The notes under the pieces: generated by a model | Told to the model about the DNA's origin: nothing | What the model saw: the letters and a program-made list of their open reading frames with translations, nothing else | The model's database searches: none | Part shown: piece by piece, positions 41,445 to 49,596 of the stretch | How positions within the stretch are numbered: the stretch's first letter is position 1 | Layout of the letters: each line of letters begins with the position of its first letter | Assembly (NCBI GenBank): GCA_910586625.1 | Contig: CAJUIZ010000009.1 | Location: 1 to 64,000, forward strand | Direction: 5' to 3' | DNA length: 64,000 nt | From: an uncultured Christensenellaceae bacterium | Lineage (GTDB): Bacteria > Bacillota > Clostridia > Christensenellales > CAG-314 | Made by a program: the position numbers and the translations under genes

Positions 41445-41706
41445 AATTTAATAGCAAATACGTTACAGCAAGGACAAGACTGCGGAATACGGAAAGTAAC
41501 AGAGAGCGTTCGTTGGGTGAAAAGGACGACTGACCGCCCGTAAGCCATCCCCTTGCAAGTAGACTTGGCGAAACATTGTCGAGTAGTCAAGTTCGGCGGC
41601 GGACCGTTATCTTGCCGCGCGGTATAATTTGCGCATATGTGCAAACGTACCAGTTTGAAATGGTTAACTCTTTTAAGGAGCGTTTTTTCAAACGCTCCTT
41701 TTTTGT
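41445..41706 (+). promoter_or_regulatory. T-box leader of ileS
   Basis: The leader has the T-box order: stem I base and loops with AAGGACAAGA...GGAAAGTAACAGAGAGCG (about 41470-41508), the following CGTTCGTTGGGTGAAAAGGACG hairpin of the AGAGAGC-stem-GGTTGGTGAAA type, the CCGTTATC motif (41603-41610), a TGGTTAAC sequence (41661-41668) in place of the canonical TGGTACCGCG, and a strong terminator AAGGAGCGTTT / AAACGCTCCTT (41675-41700) with T run. Uncharged tRNA-Ile should favour antitermination. I could not identify the specifier codon. Confidence 0.8.
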
Positions 41707-41744
41707 TTCCATCACAATATTAACCTTATTAAGGAGAAATTCTT

Positions 41745-44700
41745 ATGTCCAAATACAAAAAGGTAGACAGCTCGTTAAACTTCGTCGACAGAGAACTGGA
41801 AGTTCTAAAATTTTGGAAAGAAAATAAAATTTTCGAGCAGACAGCCGCAAAAGGAGACAAGTCCTTTACTTTCTACGACGGTCCGCCGACCGCCAACGGC
41901 AAGCCGCACATTGGGCACGTTTTAACGCGTTCCATCAAGGATTTAATTCCCCGTTACCAAGTAATGAAGGGACGTAAGGTTCTGCGCAAGGCGGGTTGGG
42001 ATACTCACGGTCTTCCGGTGGAATTAGAAGTGGAAAAGCTCTTGGGCATCGACGGCAAAAAGCAGATAGAAGAATACGGTATCGAGCCGTTTGTGGAAAA
42101 GTGCAAACAATCTGTTTGGAAGTATAAGGGCGAGTGGGAACAGCTGTCCGACCGCGTAGCTTACTGGGCGGATATGGAGCATCCCTACGTCACCTACGAC
42201 AACAATTATATCGAGTCGGAGTGGTGGGCGCTAAAAACCATCTACGACAAGGGGCTGTTGTACAAGGGCTTCAAAATCGTGCCCTACTGCCCGCGCTGCG
42301 GAACGGCGCTCTCTTCCCACGAAGTTGCGCAGGGCTACAAGGACGTAAAGGAAAAGTCCGCTGTTGCCAAGTTCCAACTTGTCGATTACCCCGATACCTA
42401 CTTCCTTGCTTGGACGACAACTCCTTGGACGTTGCCTTCCAACGTGGCGCTTTGTATGAACGCCGACTACGACTACGCAACGGTTTTGTGCGACGGCGTA
42501 AAGTATATTCTTGCAAAGGACCTTGTAAGCAAACATTTCGAAGACGGTACTTATGAGATTTTGGACGTAAAGAAAGGCTCCGCGTACGAAGGCGTTCATT
42601 ACACGCCGCTGTATACCTATGCGAACGTTCGGGACGACTGCTACTACGTTACCAACGACGGCTACGTAACGCTCACCGACGGCACGGGCATAGTGCATAT
42701 TGCGCCCGCATTCGGCGAAGACGACGCAAACGTAGGCAGGCGGTACAATTTGCCGCTGGTGCAGCTTGTGGGCGAAGACGGCAAATTTGCAGACGGCTGC
42801 GGCGAGCTTACCGAATTGTTCTGCAAGTCGGCGGATAAACCCATACTTAAAGATTTGAAGGAGCGCGGACTGCTGTTCGCCGAGCTGATGTACGAGCACA
42901 GCTATCCGCATTGCTGGCGCTGCGACACGCCGCTTATTTACTACGCGCGTAAGTCGTGGTTCGTCAAGATGACGGCGGTGCGCGACGAATTGCTCAAAGC
43001 CAACGCTTCCGTCAACTGGATACCGCCTACAATCGGTTCTGGACGTATGGGCAACTTCCTTGAAAACGTAATCGACTGGGGAATTTCCCGCGACAGATAT
43101 TGGGGGACGCCTCTTCCCGTGTGGGTATGCAACAAATGCGGCAAGGTACACGTAATAGGCAGCAGAGCCGAGCTTGCCGAAAAATGCGGTTGCAGCAAGG
43201 ATATAGAATTGCACCGTCCGTTTATTGACGAATGCAAGTGGGAATGCAGCTGCGGCGGAACGTACGAACGCACCCCCGAAGTTATAGACTGCTGGTTCGA
43301 TTCCGGCTCTATGCCCTATGCTCAGTTCCACTATCCGTTTGAAAACGAAAAGCTGTTCAAGGAAAACTTCCCTGCGGACTTCATTTCCGAAGCGGTAGAT
43401 CAAACGCGCGGTTGGTTCTACGTATTGCTTGCGGTAAACACTTTGCTGTTCGGCAAAGCGCCGTTTAAGAACTGTATAGTATTAGGGCTTGTAGGCGACG
43501 AACACGGCGTAAAGATGAGCAAGCACAAGGGCAACGTAGTGGACCCGTGGGACAGCTTCAACAAGCAGGGCGCGGACGCTGTGCGTTGGTACTTCTATAC
43601 GGCTTCCGCTCCGTGGCTGCCCAGTCGTTTCTATTCCGAAGCCGTTTCGGAAATGCAGCGTAAGTTTTTGGGGACGCTGTGGAATACCTACGCGTTTTAC
43701 GTGCTGTACGCGGATATCGACGATTTCGACCCGAGCAAGTACGACCTTAAAAAGTGCAAGCTTACTCTTATGGACAAGTGGATACTGTCCGAAGTTAACC
43801 AGCTTGTTGAAACGGTGGACAAGGGCTTGTCCGCTTACGAAATAACAGATACCGCCCGCGCGATAGAAAGGTTTACGGATATGCTGTCCAATTGGTACGT
43901 ACGCCGCTGCCGCGAACGCTATTGGGGCGCGGACTGGACGGACGACAAGCAGGCGGCGTATATGACGCTGTATACCGTGCTGGATACGCTTGTCAAGGTA
44001 GCTGCCCCCTTCGTACCCTTTATTACGGAAAGCATTTACCAAAATATCACGGCAAATTGCTTCGATAAAGCTCCGCGTTCGGTGCATTTGTGCGCTTTCC
44101 CCAAGGCGGACAAGAAGTATATCGATTCGCGCCTTAACAAAATGATGGAAAAGGTATTGGACATAGTCGTTCTCGGGCGTTCGGCGCGCAACTCCGCCAA
44201 CGTCAAGAACCGTCAGCCGCTTGCGCGTATGTACGTTGCAACCGGCGGAGAGTTGGACAGCGAAATGGCGGACATAGTCAAAAACGAGCTTAACGTCAAG
44301 GAGCTAATCAACGTCAAGTCCGCCGACGCATTTGCCGACTACGAAATAAAGCCGCAGCTCAAGACTTTGGGACCGAAGTACGGCAAGCTGATAGGAGCAA
44401 TACGCGAACGCTTTGCCAATCTCGGCGAACGCGCGCGCGAAGTGGTGGAAAACGTCAAAAACGGCGGCAAGCACGTGTTCGATTTCAACGGCGACAGGGT
44501 GGAAGTAAGCCAAGAAGATTTACTCATTTCTTCCAAAAATAAGCAGGGCTATTCCGTCGTGACCGACCGCGGCGATACCGTTGCGTTGGACGTAAACTTG
44601 GACGACAAACTGATAGAAGAAGGCTTGGTACGCGAAATCGTATCCAAAATACAAACTATGCGCAAGGAGTGCGGATTTGTCGTAACCGACCATATAATCG

Positions 44701-44867
44701 TGGGCTATCAAGCGGAAGGACTGCTTGCCAAGGTCTTTGCCGAATACGCAGGCGAAATTGCCCAAGGTACTCTTGCCGACCGAGTAGAGCAGGCTGACGG
44801 CGGCGCGTTTACCAAGGCGTGGGATGTTAACGGCGACCGATTCACCCTACACCTAACCAAAGCGTAA
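41745..44867 (+). CDS. ileS: Isoleucyl-tRNA synthetase, long (type 2) form
   Basis: A 1040-residue class I synthetase that charges tRNA-Ile and edits valine. PHIGHVL (HIGH, about residues 55-61), WTTTPWTLPSN of the editing domain (about 225), and KMSKHKGN (about 588-595) are intact. Cys-rich zinc motif CPRCGTALSS and CNKCGKVHVIG are seen. The length, the N terminus (LNFVDRELEVLKFWKENKIF) and the overall sequence match type 2, the eukaryote-like form that in other bacteria is naturally resistant to mupirocin. RBS AAGGAG. Regulated by the T-box in front; own terminator. Confidence 0.98.
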   Translation: MSKYKKVDSSLNFVDRELEVLKFWKENKIFEQTAAKGDKSFTFYDGPPTANGKPHIGHVLTRSIKDLIPRYQVMKGRKVLRKAGWDTHGLPVELEVEKLLGIDGKKQIEEYGIEPFVEKCKQSVWKYKGEWEQLSDRVAYWADMEHPYVTYDNNYIESEWWALKTIYDKGLLYKGFKIVPYCPRCGTALSSHEVAQGYKDVKEKSAVAKFQLVDYPDTYFLAWTTTPWTLPSNVALCMNADYDYATVLCDGVKYILAKDLVSKHFEDGTYEILDVKKGSAYEGVHYTPLYTYANVRDDCYYVTNDGYVTLTDGTGIVHIAPAFGEDDANVGRRYNLPLVQLVGEDGKFADGCGELTELFCKSADKPILKDLKERGLLFAELMYEHSYPHCWRCDTPLIYYARKSWFVKMTAVRDELLKANASVNWIPPTIGSGRMGNFLENVIDWGISRDRYWGTPLPVWVCNKCGKVHVIGSRAELAEKCGCSKDIELHRPFIDECKWECSCGGTYERTPEVIDCWFDSGSMPYAQFHYPFENEKLFKENFPADFISEAVDQTRGWFYVLLAVNTLLFGKAPFKNCIVLGLVGDEHGVKMSKHKGNVVDPWDSFNKQGADAVRWYFYTASAPWLPSRFYSEAVSEMQRKFLGTLWNTYAFYVLYADIDDFDPSKYDLKKCKLTLMDKWILSEVNQLVETVDKGLSAYEITDTARAIERFTDMLSNWYVRRCRERYWGADWTDDKQAAYMTLYTVLDTLVKVAAPFVPFITESIYQNITANCFDKAPRSVHLCAFPKADKKYIDSRLNKMMEKVLDIVVLGRSARNSANVKNRQPLARMYVATGGELDSEMADIVKNELNVKELINVKSADAFADYEIKPQLKTLGPKYGKLIGAIRERFANLGERAREVVENVKNGGKHVFDFNGDRVEVSQEDLLISSKNKQGYSVVTDRGDTVALDVNLDDKLIEEGLVREIVSKIQTMRKECGFVVTDHIIVGYQAEGLLAKVFAEYAGEIAQGTLADRVEQADGGAFTKAWDVNGDRFTLHLTKA

Positions 44868-44929
44868 TTGTATGCTAAATGTAGACAGTCATCTAATTAT
44901 TATATTAAATGTTATAAATCAATAAACGA

Positions 44930-44958
44930 AAAACACTGTCGTCTTGGCAGTGTTTTTT
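44930..44958 (+). terminator. Terminator of ileS
   Basis: AAAACACTG (44930-44938) pairs with CAGTGTTTT (44948-44956), with T after it. Confidence 0.9.
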
Positions 44959-44980
44959 GTCATCATAATTATGTTTAGTG

Positions 44981-45009
44981 TTGACTTTTTAACTATATTT
45001 TGTTAAAAT
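44981..45009 (+). promoter_or_regulatory. Promoter of the lipoprotein leader
   Basis: TTGACT (44981-44986), 17-bp spacer, TAAAAT (45004-45009). The start near 45016 coincides with the first base of the long hairpin. Confidence 0.82.
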
Positions 45010-45015
45010 TAGTTC

Positions 45016-45172
45016 ACCACATTAAATTTTCAACATAAGTACTCTTGTTGCATAATCTTTCGGTAGATTTATGCGTTCTATTCATATAGACAAGAGTCTT
45101 TGGAATTTAGTGTGGTAGCTATCGGAACGCATATTCTACGAGTGTCGTTTCGATAGAAGCGGCACTTTTTAT
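45016..45172 (+). promoter_or_regulatory. Candidate cis-regulatory leader RNA with terminator
   Basis: Nested stems: CCACATTAAATT (45017-45028) with AATTTAGTGTGG (45104-45115), one U-G pair; ACTCTTGT (45041-45048) with ACAAGAGT (45090-45097); GCATAA (45050-45055) with TTATGC (45069-45074). A competing pair joins ATGCGTTC (45071-45078) to GAACGCAT (45125-45132), sharing ATGC with the inner stem. Then AGTGTCG...GCGGCACT and TTTTTATTT form a terminator (about 45141-45171), just before AAGGAG of the gene. No known riboswitch family fits by eye. Confidence 0.72.
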
Positions 45173-45186
45173 TTAAGGAGTTTTTT

Positions 45187-46527
45187 ATGACAAAAAATAC
45201 AAAGATAAAATTGGTTATTATCGCAATGTTGAACTTAGTTTTAACAGTTTGTATACTTTGCTCGTGTAATTTTGTATTAAATAACGGTTTAGAAAAAATA
45301 ACTGTATCGTATGATTCAACACATAAAATTTATGACGGGGACAGTCTTGAAAGTCTTAAACCGTTTTTAACAGTTATATACACGAATGAAAAAGGTAACC
45401 CGAGTGTTATTGAAGACTATAACATAAACGGTAATTTAACAGTTGGAGCATGCAGTATTAAGGTTGAATATAAAGATTTATCAAGTACGTTAGCTTTTAA
45501 TGTTGAAAAAAATTTGGAATTTAATATTAATAACGATAAAGAATCGTATTCATTAGTAAAAGTATACAATAAACAATCCCCTTCGGTAGAAGTACCGTCC
45601 ATATATAATGGAAAGCCTGTTACTCAAATAGATTTTTTCGCTTTTGATGAATGTGCGGCACTTAAGAACTTAATCATAGGCTCTAACATAATGGAATTAT
45701 CGCCCAATATGTTTAGGCACAGCCACAATATAGAAGAAATAAAAATTTCAGAAGATAATCCGTATTATTATAGTAGTTCGGATTGTATAATTAGAAAATC
45801 CGATAAAACATTGGTATTAGGATGTAACAATAGTCTGATTCCCAATGACGTTGTTTTTATCGGTGAAAGAGCATTTTGGGGAAGTAATATTAAATATGTT
45901 GTAATTCCTAATAGTGTAATAAGTATTGGCGAAGCTGCATTTGAATCCTGTGATAATTTGGAAAGCGTAGTTATCGGAAATAAGGTTGCAGAGATACAAC
46001 AAGACGCATTTGCGTATTGCAAGCGTTTAGAAAGTATAAATATTTCTAATAGTGTAAAAAAGTTGGGCGAGTTGGCTTTTGGCGAATGCGTTAGCTTAAA
46101 AACGGTAATTATCGGGAGCGGAATTTCAAGTATTGATCCTATATTTTTTAGGGGCAGTAGCAATATTCAAAGTTTGACAGTGTCGACAGGTAATTCAAGG
46201 TATTATACCGCAAACAATTGCATAATAGAGAGAGAAACAGGAGAGTTGGTTCTCGGTTGTAAAAGCAGTATAATACCTACCGACGGAAGCGTTGTCAGTA
46301 TAGGACACGATAGCTTTTACGGTTGTGTAGGACTGACTTCGATAGCGATACCTTCAAGTATTAAACAGATAAATTGGCAGGCTTTTTATAATTGTAAAAA
46401 TCTCTCTGTTATAGTATATTACGGTACGGTCTCGTCATGGAATTCAATATCAAAATTTGCAGGTTGGAACGAAGGAGTTCTTACTAAAAAAGTCGGTTGC
46501 TCTAACGGTGAAGTCAGTTTACCTTAA
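45187..46527 (+). CDS. BspA-like leucine-rich-repeat lipoprotein
   Basis: A 446-residue surface protein. The N-terminal lipobox is CILCSC (Cys at about residue 27). Residues 30-115 form an Ig-like bacterial domain (ITVSYDSTHKIYDGDSLESL). From about 130 to 430 there are BspA-type LRR_5 repeats with the motif F-x-x-C-x-x-L-x-x-I-x-I-x-x-S/N-x-x-x-I (for example SIGEAAFESCDNLESVVIGN, KLGELAFGECVSLKTVIIGS, SIGHDSFYGCVGLTSIAIPS). Such proteins bind host matrix or other bacteria. The gene is much more AT-rich than its neighbours, which suggests a different origin. Controlled by the leader RNA before it. RBS AAGGAG. Confidence 0.9.
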   Translation: MTKNTKIKLVIIAMLNLVLTVCILCSCNFVLNNGLEKITVSYDSTHKIYDGDSLESLKPFLTVIYTNEKGNPSVIEDYNINGNLTVGACSIKVEYKDLSSTLAFNVEKNLEFNINNDKESYSLVKVYNKQSPSVEVPSIYNGKPVTQIDFFAFDECAALKNLIIGSNIMELSPNMFRHSHNIEEIKISEDNPYYYSSSDCIIRKSDKTLVLGCNNSLIPNDVVFIGERAFWGSNIKYVVIPNSVISIGEAAFESCDNLESVVIGNKVAEIQQDAFAYCKRLESINISNSVKKLGELAFGECVSLKTVIIGSGISSIDPIFFRGSSNIQSLTVSTGNSRYYTANNCIIERETGELVLGCKSSIIPTDGSVVSIGHDSFYGCVGLTSIAIPSSIKQINWQAFYNCKNLSVIVYYGTVSSWNSISKFAGWNEGVLTKKVGCSNGEVSLP

Positions 46528-46556
46528 TGACAGATTATTATTGGATTGAATATTGT

Positions 46557-46587
46557 AAAAAGCTGCAATTAACAATTGCGGCTTTTT
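46557..46587 (+). terminator. Terminator of the LRR lipoprotein
   Basis: GCTGCAATT (46562-46570) pairs with AATTGCGGC (46574-46582) with one G-U pair, extended by A-T pairs, and followed by T. Confidence 0.9.
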
Positions 46588-46635
46588 GTTTGATTCAATG
46601 TGTGATTATGACTCTCTGAAACTTGGGGTAAATGG

Positions 46636-46664
46636 TTGAAAATTGTTTCAATTTAATATATAAT
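46636..46664 (+). promoter_or_regulatory. Promoter of the methyltransferase gene
   Basis: TTGAAA (46636-46641), 17-bp spacer, TATAAT (46659-46664). The leader to 46812 is about 140 bases with no clear structure. Confidence 0.78.
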
Positions 46665-46811
46665 TAAAGTATAAAAAATAAAAGTTTAATAAGACAGCTA
46701 TAAAGTAATACAAAGTGAATGTCGACAGACAGCTTACTCTCTTTTAAGGCGTACGGCAAATAGTTTTAATCGATTGAATATTACTGGGATATAAGGTACG
46801 ATTTATTGGTT

Positions 46812-47672
46812 ATGAAATTCAACAACGAGTGGAAAGACTACGAAATAATCGCGACGGGCGACGGCGAAAAGCTGGAACGCTGGAAGAATGTCACGCTGTT
46901 GCGCCCCGACCCGCAGGTCATATGGCGTGCGCAAGCTCCGCTGACAACGGTTAAAAAGCCTGACGCGCGCTATATCCGTTCGTCTACGGGCGGCGGACGG
47001 TGGGAGTTTGAGCGCAAGCTTCCCGAAAGCTGGAACGTATCTTGGCGTGATTTGACTTTTACCGTGCGCCCTATGAACTTCAAGCATACGGGGCTGTTCC
47101 CCGAGCAGGCGGTAAATTGGGCTATGATGACAGACCTTATAAACGGCGCAAACCGACCGGTGTCCGTGCTTAACCTGTTTGCGTATACGGGCGGAGCAAC
47201 CGTGGCGTGTCTGTCCGCAGGCGCAAGCGTCTGCCACGTGGACGCAGCCAAAAATATGGTGGAAACGGCAAAGCAAAACGTCGCCTTGTCGGGTTTGTCC
47301 GACAAGCCCGTACGCTACATAGTGGACGACTGCCGAAAATTCGTAACCCGCGAAATCAAGCGCGGTCGCAAATACGACGCTATAATACTCGACCCGCCCA
47401 GCTTCGGGCGCGGCGCAAACGGCGAAGAATGGAAAATCGAACGCGACATATTCGACTTTCTCAAGCTGTGCTCGGGCGTTTTGTCGGATAACCCGCTGTT
47501 CGTGTTGCTCAATTCCTACACAACGGGGTTGCAGCCCGCCGTTCTGTCCAATTTGTTAAAATTGACTATGCCCTCTTGCGGCGAAGTTACCGCCTACGAA
47601 GTGGGGCTTCCCACCGACGAACAAGGCGTGGTGCTGCCCTGCGGCGCGTCGGGTCTTTGGCGTAATATATAG
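46812..47672 (+). CDS. RlmI/RlmK-like SAM-dependent rRNA methyltransferase
   Basis: A 286-residue class I methyltransferase. SAM-binding motif I VLNLFAYTGGATVACLSAGA (about residues 119-138), the acidic end of strand 2 (VCHVDAAKNMVETA), and the catalytic-type motif ILDPPSFGRG (about 194-203) are clear. The last matches RlmI/RlmK (23S rRNA m5C/m7G) rather than DNA enzymes. The N-terminal about 110 residues replace the PUA domain of RlmI. ATG at 46812; the ribosome binding site is weak. Exact substrate base unknown. Confidence 0.85.
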   Translation: MKFNNEWKDYEIIATGDGEKLERWKNVTLLRPDPQVIWRAQAPLTTVKKPDARYIRSSTGGGRWEFERKLPESWNVSWRDLTFTVRPMNFKHTGLFPEQAVNWAMMTDLINGANRPVSVLNLFAYTGGATVACLSAGASVCHVDAAKNMVETAKQNVALSGLSDKPVRYIVDDCRKFVTREIKRGRKYDAIILDPPSFGRGANGEEWKIERDIFDFLKLCSGVLSDNPLFVLLNSYTTGLQPAVLSNLLKLTMPSCGEVTAYEVGLPTDEQGVVLPCGASGLWRNI

Positions 47673-47915
47673 GCGCATCTGCTTCGTTAGGCTGCGTGCA
47701 CGTTCGGTACGATCTATCCCGTACTCGCCTGCCTTGCATCTACGCCCATCTATGCCGTGTAAGTATTAAACCGTTTCAACAATAAACAATTTGTTTTCAA
47801 CAAAGAAACGCAGTTACGAACGTTGTCGTTCTTTGAATGTCATAAAAAATTTATGTCATTTCGACCAAGAGAGAACGCAGTTCGAACGCGCGGAGAAATC
47901 CAGCGTAGCGTAACC
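47673..47915. repeat. Candidate dispersed intergenic repeats
   Basis: No gene lies here. Two parts look like repeat elements: about 47673-47760, GC-rich and beginning GCGCATCTGCTTCGTTAGG directly after the upstream stop codon; and about 47854-47913, with GTCATTTCGACC ... GGAGAAATCC, a pattern common in dispersed intergenic repeats of gut bacteria. AACGCAGT(T)ACGAACG at about 47808 and AACGCAGTTCGAACG at about 47873 form an imperfect direct repeat. Copies elsewhere in the genome cannot be seen. Confidence 0.5.
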
Positions 47916-47970
47916 TAACTTAAAATCAACTCGATCACAAACGCCGAAAATATTTATAAGGAAACATTCT

Positions 47971-48762
47971 ATGCCAAGAAACTTTACTATGGACGATGTA
48001 ACTATACTTCACGAAGACAACAGCGTGCTTGTGGTGGTAAAGCCGCAGAATATTCCGTCGCAGGCGGATAACAGCGGCGACACCGACCTGCTTACGCTGC
48101 TTAAAGAGTATATCAAGGACAAATACAATAAGCCCGGAAACGTCTACTTGGGGCTTGTACATCGTCTCGACCGTCCCACGGGCGGAGTAATGGTGTTTGC
48201 CAAAAACAGCAAGGCCGCCGAACGGCTGTCCAAACAGATAGTAGACGGCGATATGACCAAGCAATACCTTGCTGCGGTGCTCAATTGTCCCAAGGAGCGC
48301 AAGGGCGTACTCGTCAATTATCTCAAAAAGAACGCGCTAACCAACACCGTGTACGTGGCAACCGTGGGCGACCACAACGCTAAGCGCGCAGAGCTTTCCT
48401 ACGAAGTGCTGGAAAGCTATTCCGACGTGGTTAGTTTGGTAAAAATTCAGCTTGGTACAGGCAGAAGTCATCAGATACGCGTACAGTTTTCCGCAATAGG
48501 CTGTCCCGTGTTCGGCGACGTACGCTACGGCGGAGACAGTCTTGCCAAGGGACACAATTTGGCGCTTTGGGCGTACCGTCTGGAATTCAATCACCCCGTC
48601 ACCAAGGAACGTATGGTATTCGTAGCCTATCCGCCCGAGAAGGAGCCTTGGACGCGTTTCAATACGGCAAAGTATTTGGAAAACTTTGCCGATTCGGACG
48701 ATACCGATCGCGACGGTGTTCCGCTGTATTTCAATCCCAACGTAGCCAATACATTGGATTAG
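47971..48762 (+). CDS. RluD-like pseudouridine synthase
   Basis: A 263-residue RluA/RluD-type enzyme that turns a uridine in RNA into pseudouridine. The catalytic motif GLVHRLDRPTGGVMVFAK (about residues 61-78) contains the catalytic Asp in HRLDRPTGG. Downstream GTGRSHQIRVQFSAIGCPV (about 162-180) and FGDVRYGG fit the family. There is no S4 domain, so it is the short form. ATG follows AAGGAAA. The specific site cannot be predicted. Confidence 0.93.
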   Translation: MPRNFTMDDVTILHEDNSVLVVVKPQNIPSQADNSGDTDLLTLLKEYIKDKYNKPGNVYLGLVHRLDRPTGGVMVFAKNSKAAERLSKQIVDGDMTKQYLAAVLNCPKERKGVLVNYLKKNALTNTVYVATVGDHNAKRAELSYEVLESYSDVVSLVKIQLGTGRSHQIRVQFSAIGCPVFGDVRYGGDSLAKGHNLALWAYRLEFNHPVTKERMVFVAYPPEKEPWTRFNTAKYLENFADSDDTDRDGVPLYFNPNVANTLD

Positions 48763-48780
48763 TTTATATACGCAATTGTC

Positions 48781-48816
48781 GGGCTTGTCCTACGGGCAAG
48801 CCCTATAATTTTTGTT
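48781..48816 (+). terminator. Terminator after the pseudouridine synthase
   Basis: GGGCTTG (48781-48787) pairs with CAAGCCC (48797-48803); TATAATTTTTG follows, so the T run is slightly displaced. Confidence 0.7.
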
Positions 48817-48841
48817 TTATACTCAATTGCCGCGTGCAGAT

Positions 48842-48871
48842 AGCCATACAGAGTTCGAACTTTGTATGGCT
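48842..48871. repeat. 30-bp near-perfect palindrome
   Basis: AGCCATACAGAGTT (48842-48855) and the following AACTTTGTATGGCT (48858-48871) form a near-perfect palindrome of 30 bp with a central CG and two mismatches. It lacks a T run on either strand, so it is not a standard terminator. It lies between convergent genes. Confidence 0.6.
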
Positions 48872-48878
48872 AAGCGGG

Positions 48879-49394
48879 TCAAATTATTTTAGCAAGCGCA
48901 AGAATGAACAACGCAGCCGCCGATAGGTAGTTGGAGTTTTTCATAACTACTTTACCCGCCAATTTTTGTCCGACAAGTACGGTGAAGTAGTGCGTTACGG
49001 CAAATACTATCGGCGCAACAACGCCCAAGCCCTGCATTGCAAGCGACAGGTTGGCAACCGCCGCGTCTGTCCCCACCGCAAAGCCCATTGTTACGCTTTC
49101 GCCGAGAGTAATCTGTCTGAGCGAGTACGTTTGATCGTCGTCTTTCTTAAATAAATTGATTATTGCAAGTACAAACAGTACTGCCGCGCCGAATAAGTCG
49201 GCATACCCGTCCAAATAGTCCGCCAAAACTCTGCCTATAACGGAAGTTGCCGCGCACAGCAGCAACGTAACCAATGCCACTGCGACTGGAAGAACAGCGT
49301 TGGCTTTTTTGTTAAGCGACAGCGAAAAGCCTGCGACAAAGCTGTCGAGAGATACGATTATAGCGGTAGACAGCAGTACGATTGTTTCTTGCAA
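48879..49394 (-). CDS. MntP-family manganese efflux-like membrane protein
   Basis: A 171-residue protein with six predicted helices in two similar halves. SLDSFVAGFSLSL (about residues 15-27) and GTDAAVANLSLAMQG (about 107-121) are the paired aspartate motifs of the MntP/YtaF family (Mn2+ efflux; YtaF is a sporulation membrane protein). Which of the two it resembles more cannot be settled by eye. The start is a TTG (49392-49394) with AGGAG at the right distance; no upstream ATG is available. Confidence 0.82.
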   Translation of the reverse strand: MQETIVLLSTAIIVSLDSFVAGFSLSLNKKANAVLPVAVALVTLLLCAATSVIGRVLADYLDGYADLFGAAVLFVLAIINLFKKDDDQTYSLRQITLGESVTMGFAVGTDAAVANLSLAMQGLGVVAPIVFAVTHYFTVLVGQKLAGKVVMKNSNYLSAAALFILALAKII

Positions 49395-49483
49395 GTTTTT
49401 TCTCCTAATGTAAATGCGGCTAAAATAAGCCGCCTTTTTAATGTATGCGTATTTGCAAAATAATGTTTTGTATTGCTAAACCG

Positions 49484-49512
49484 TTGACAATTTGCTCGAA
49501 TAAATGTAAAAT
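49484..49512 (+). promoter_or_regulatory. Promoter of the surface-protein gene
   Basis: TTGACA (49484-49489), 17-bp spacer, TAAAAT (49507-49512). The leader of about 78 bases holds a TAGGG-loop-CCCTA hairpin just before the GGAGG ribosome binding site. Confidence 0.85.
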
Positions 49513-49596
49513 GATTGTATATGCGGTGAAAATCCGTTTTTTGGTGTATCCAAGTACAAAAGTAGGGAAGTATGTCACCCTATCGGAGGATTTATT

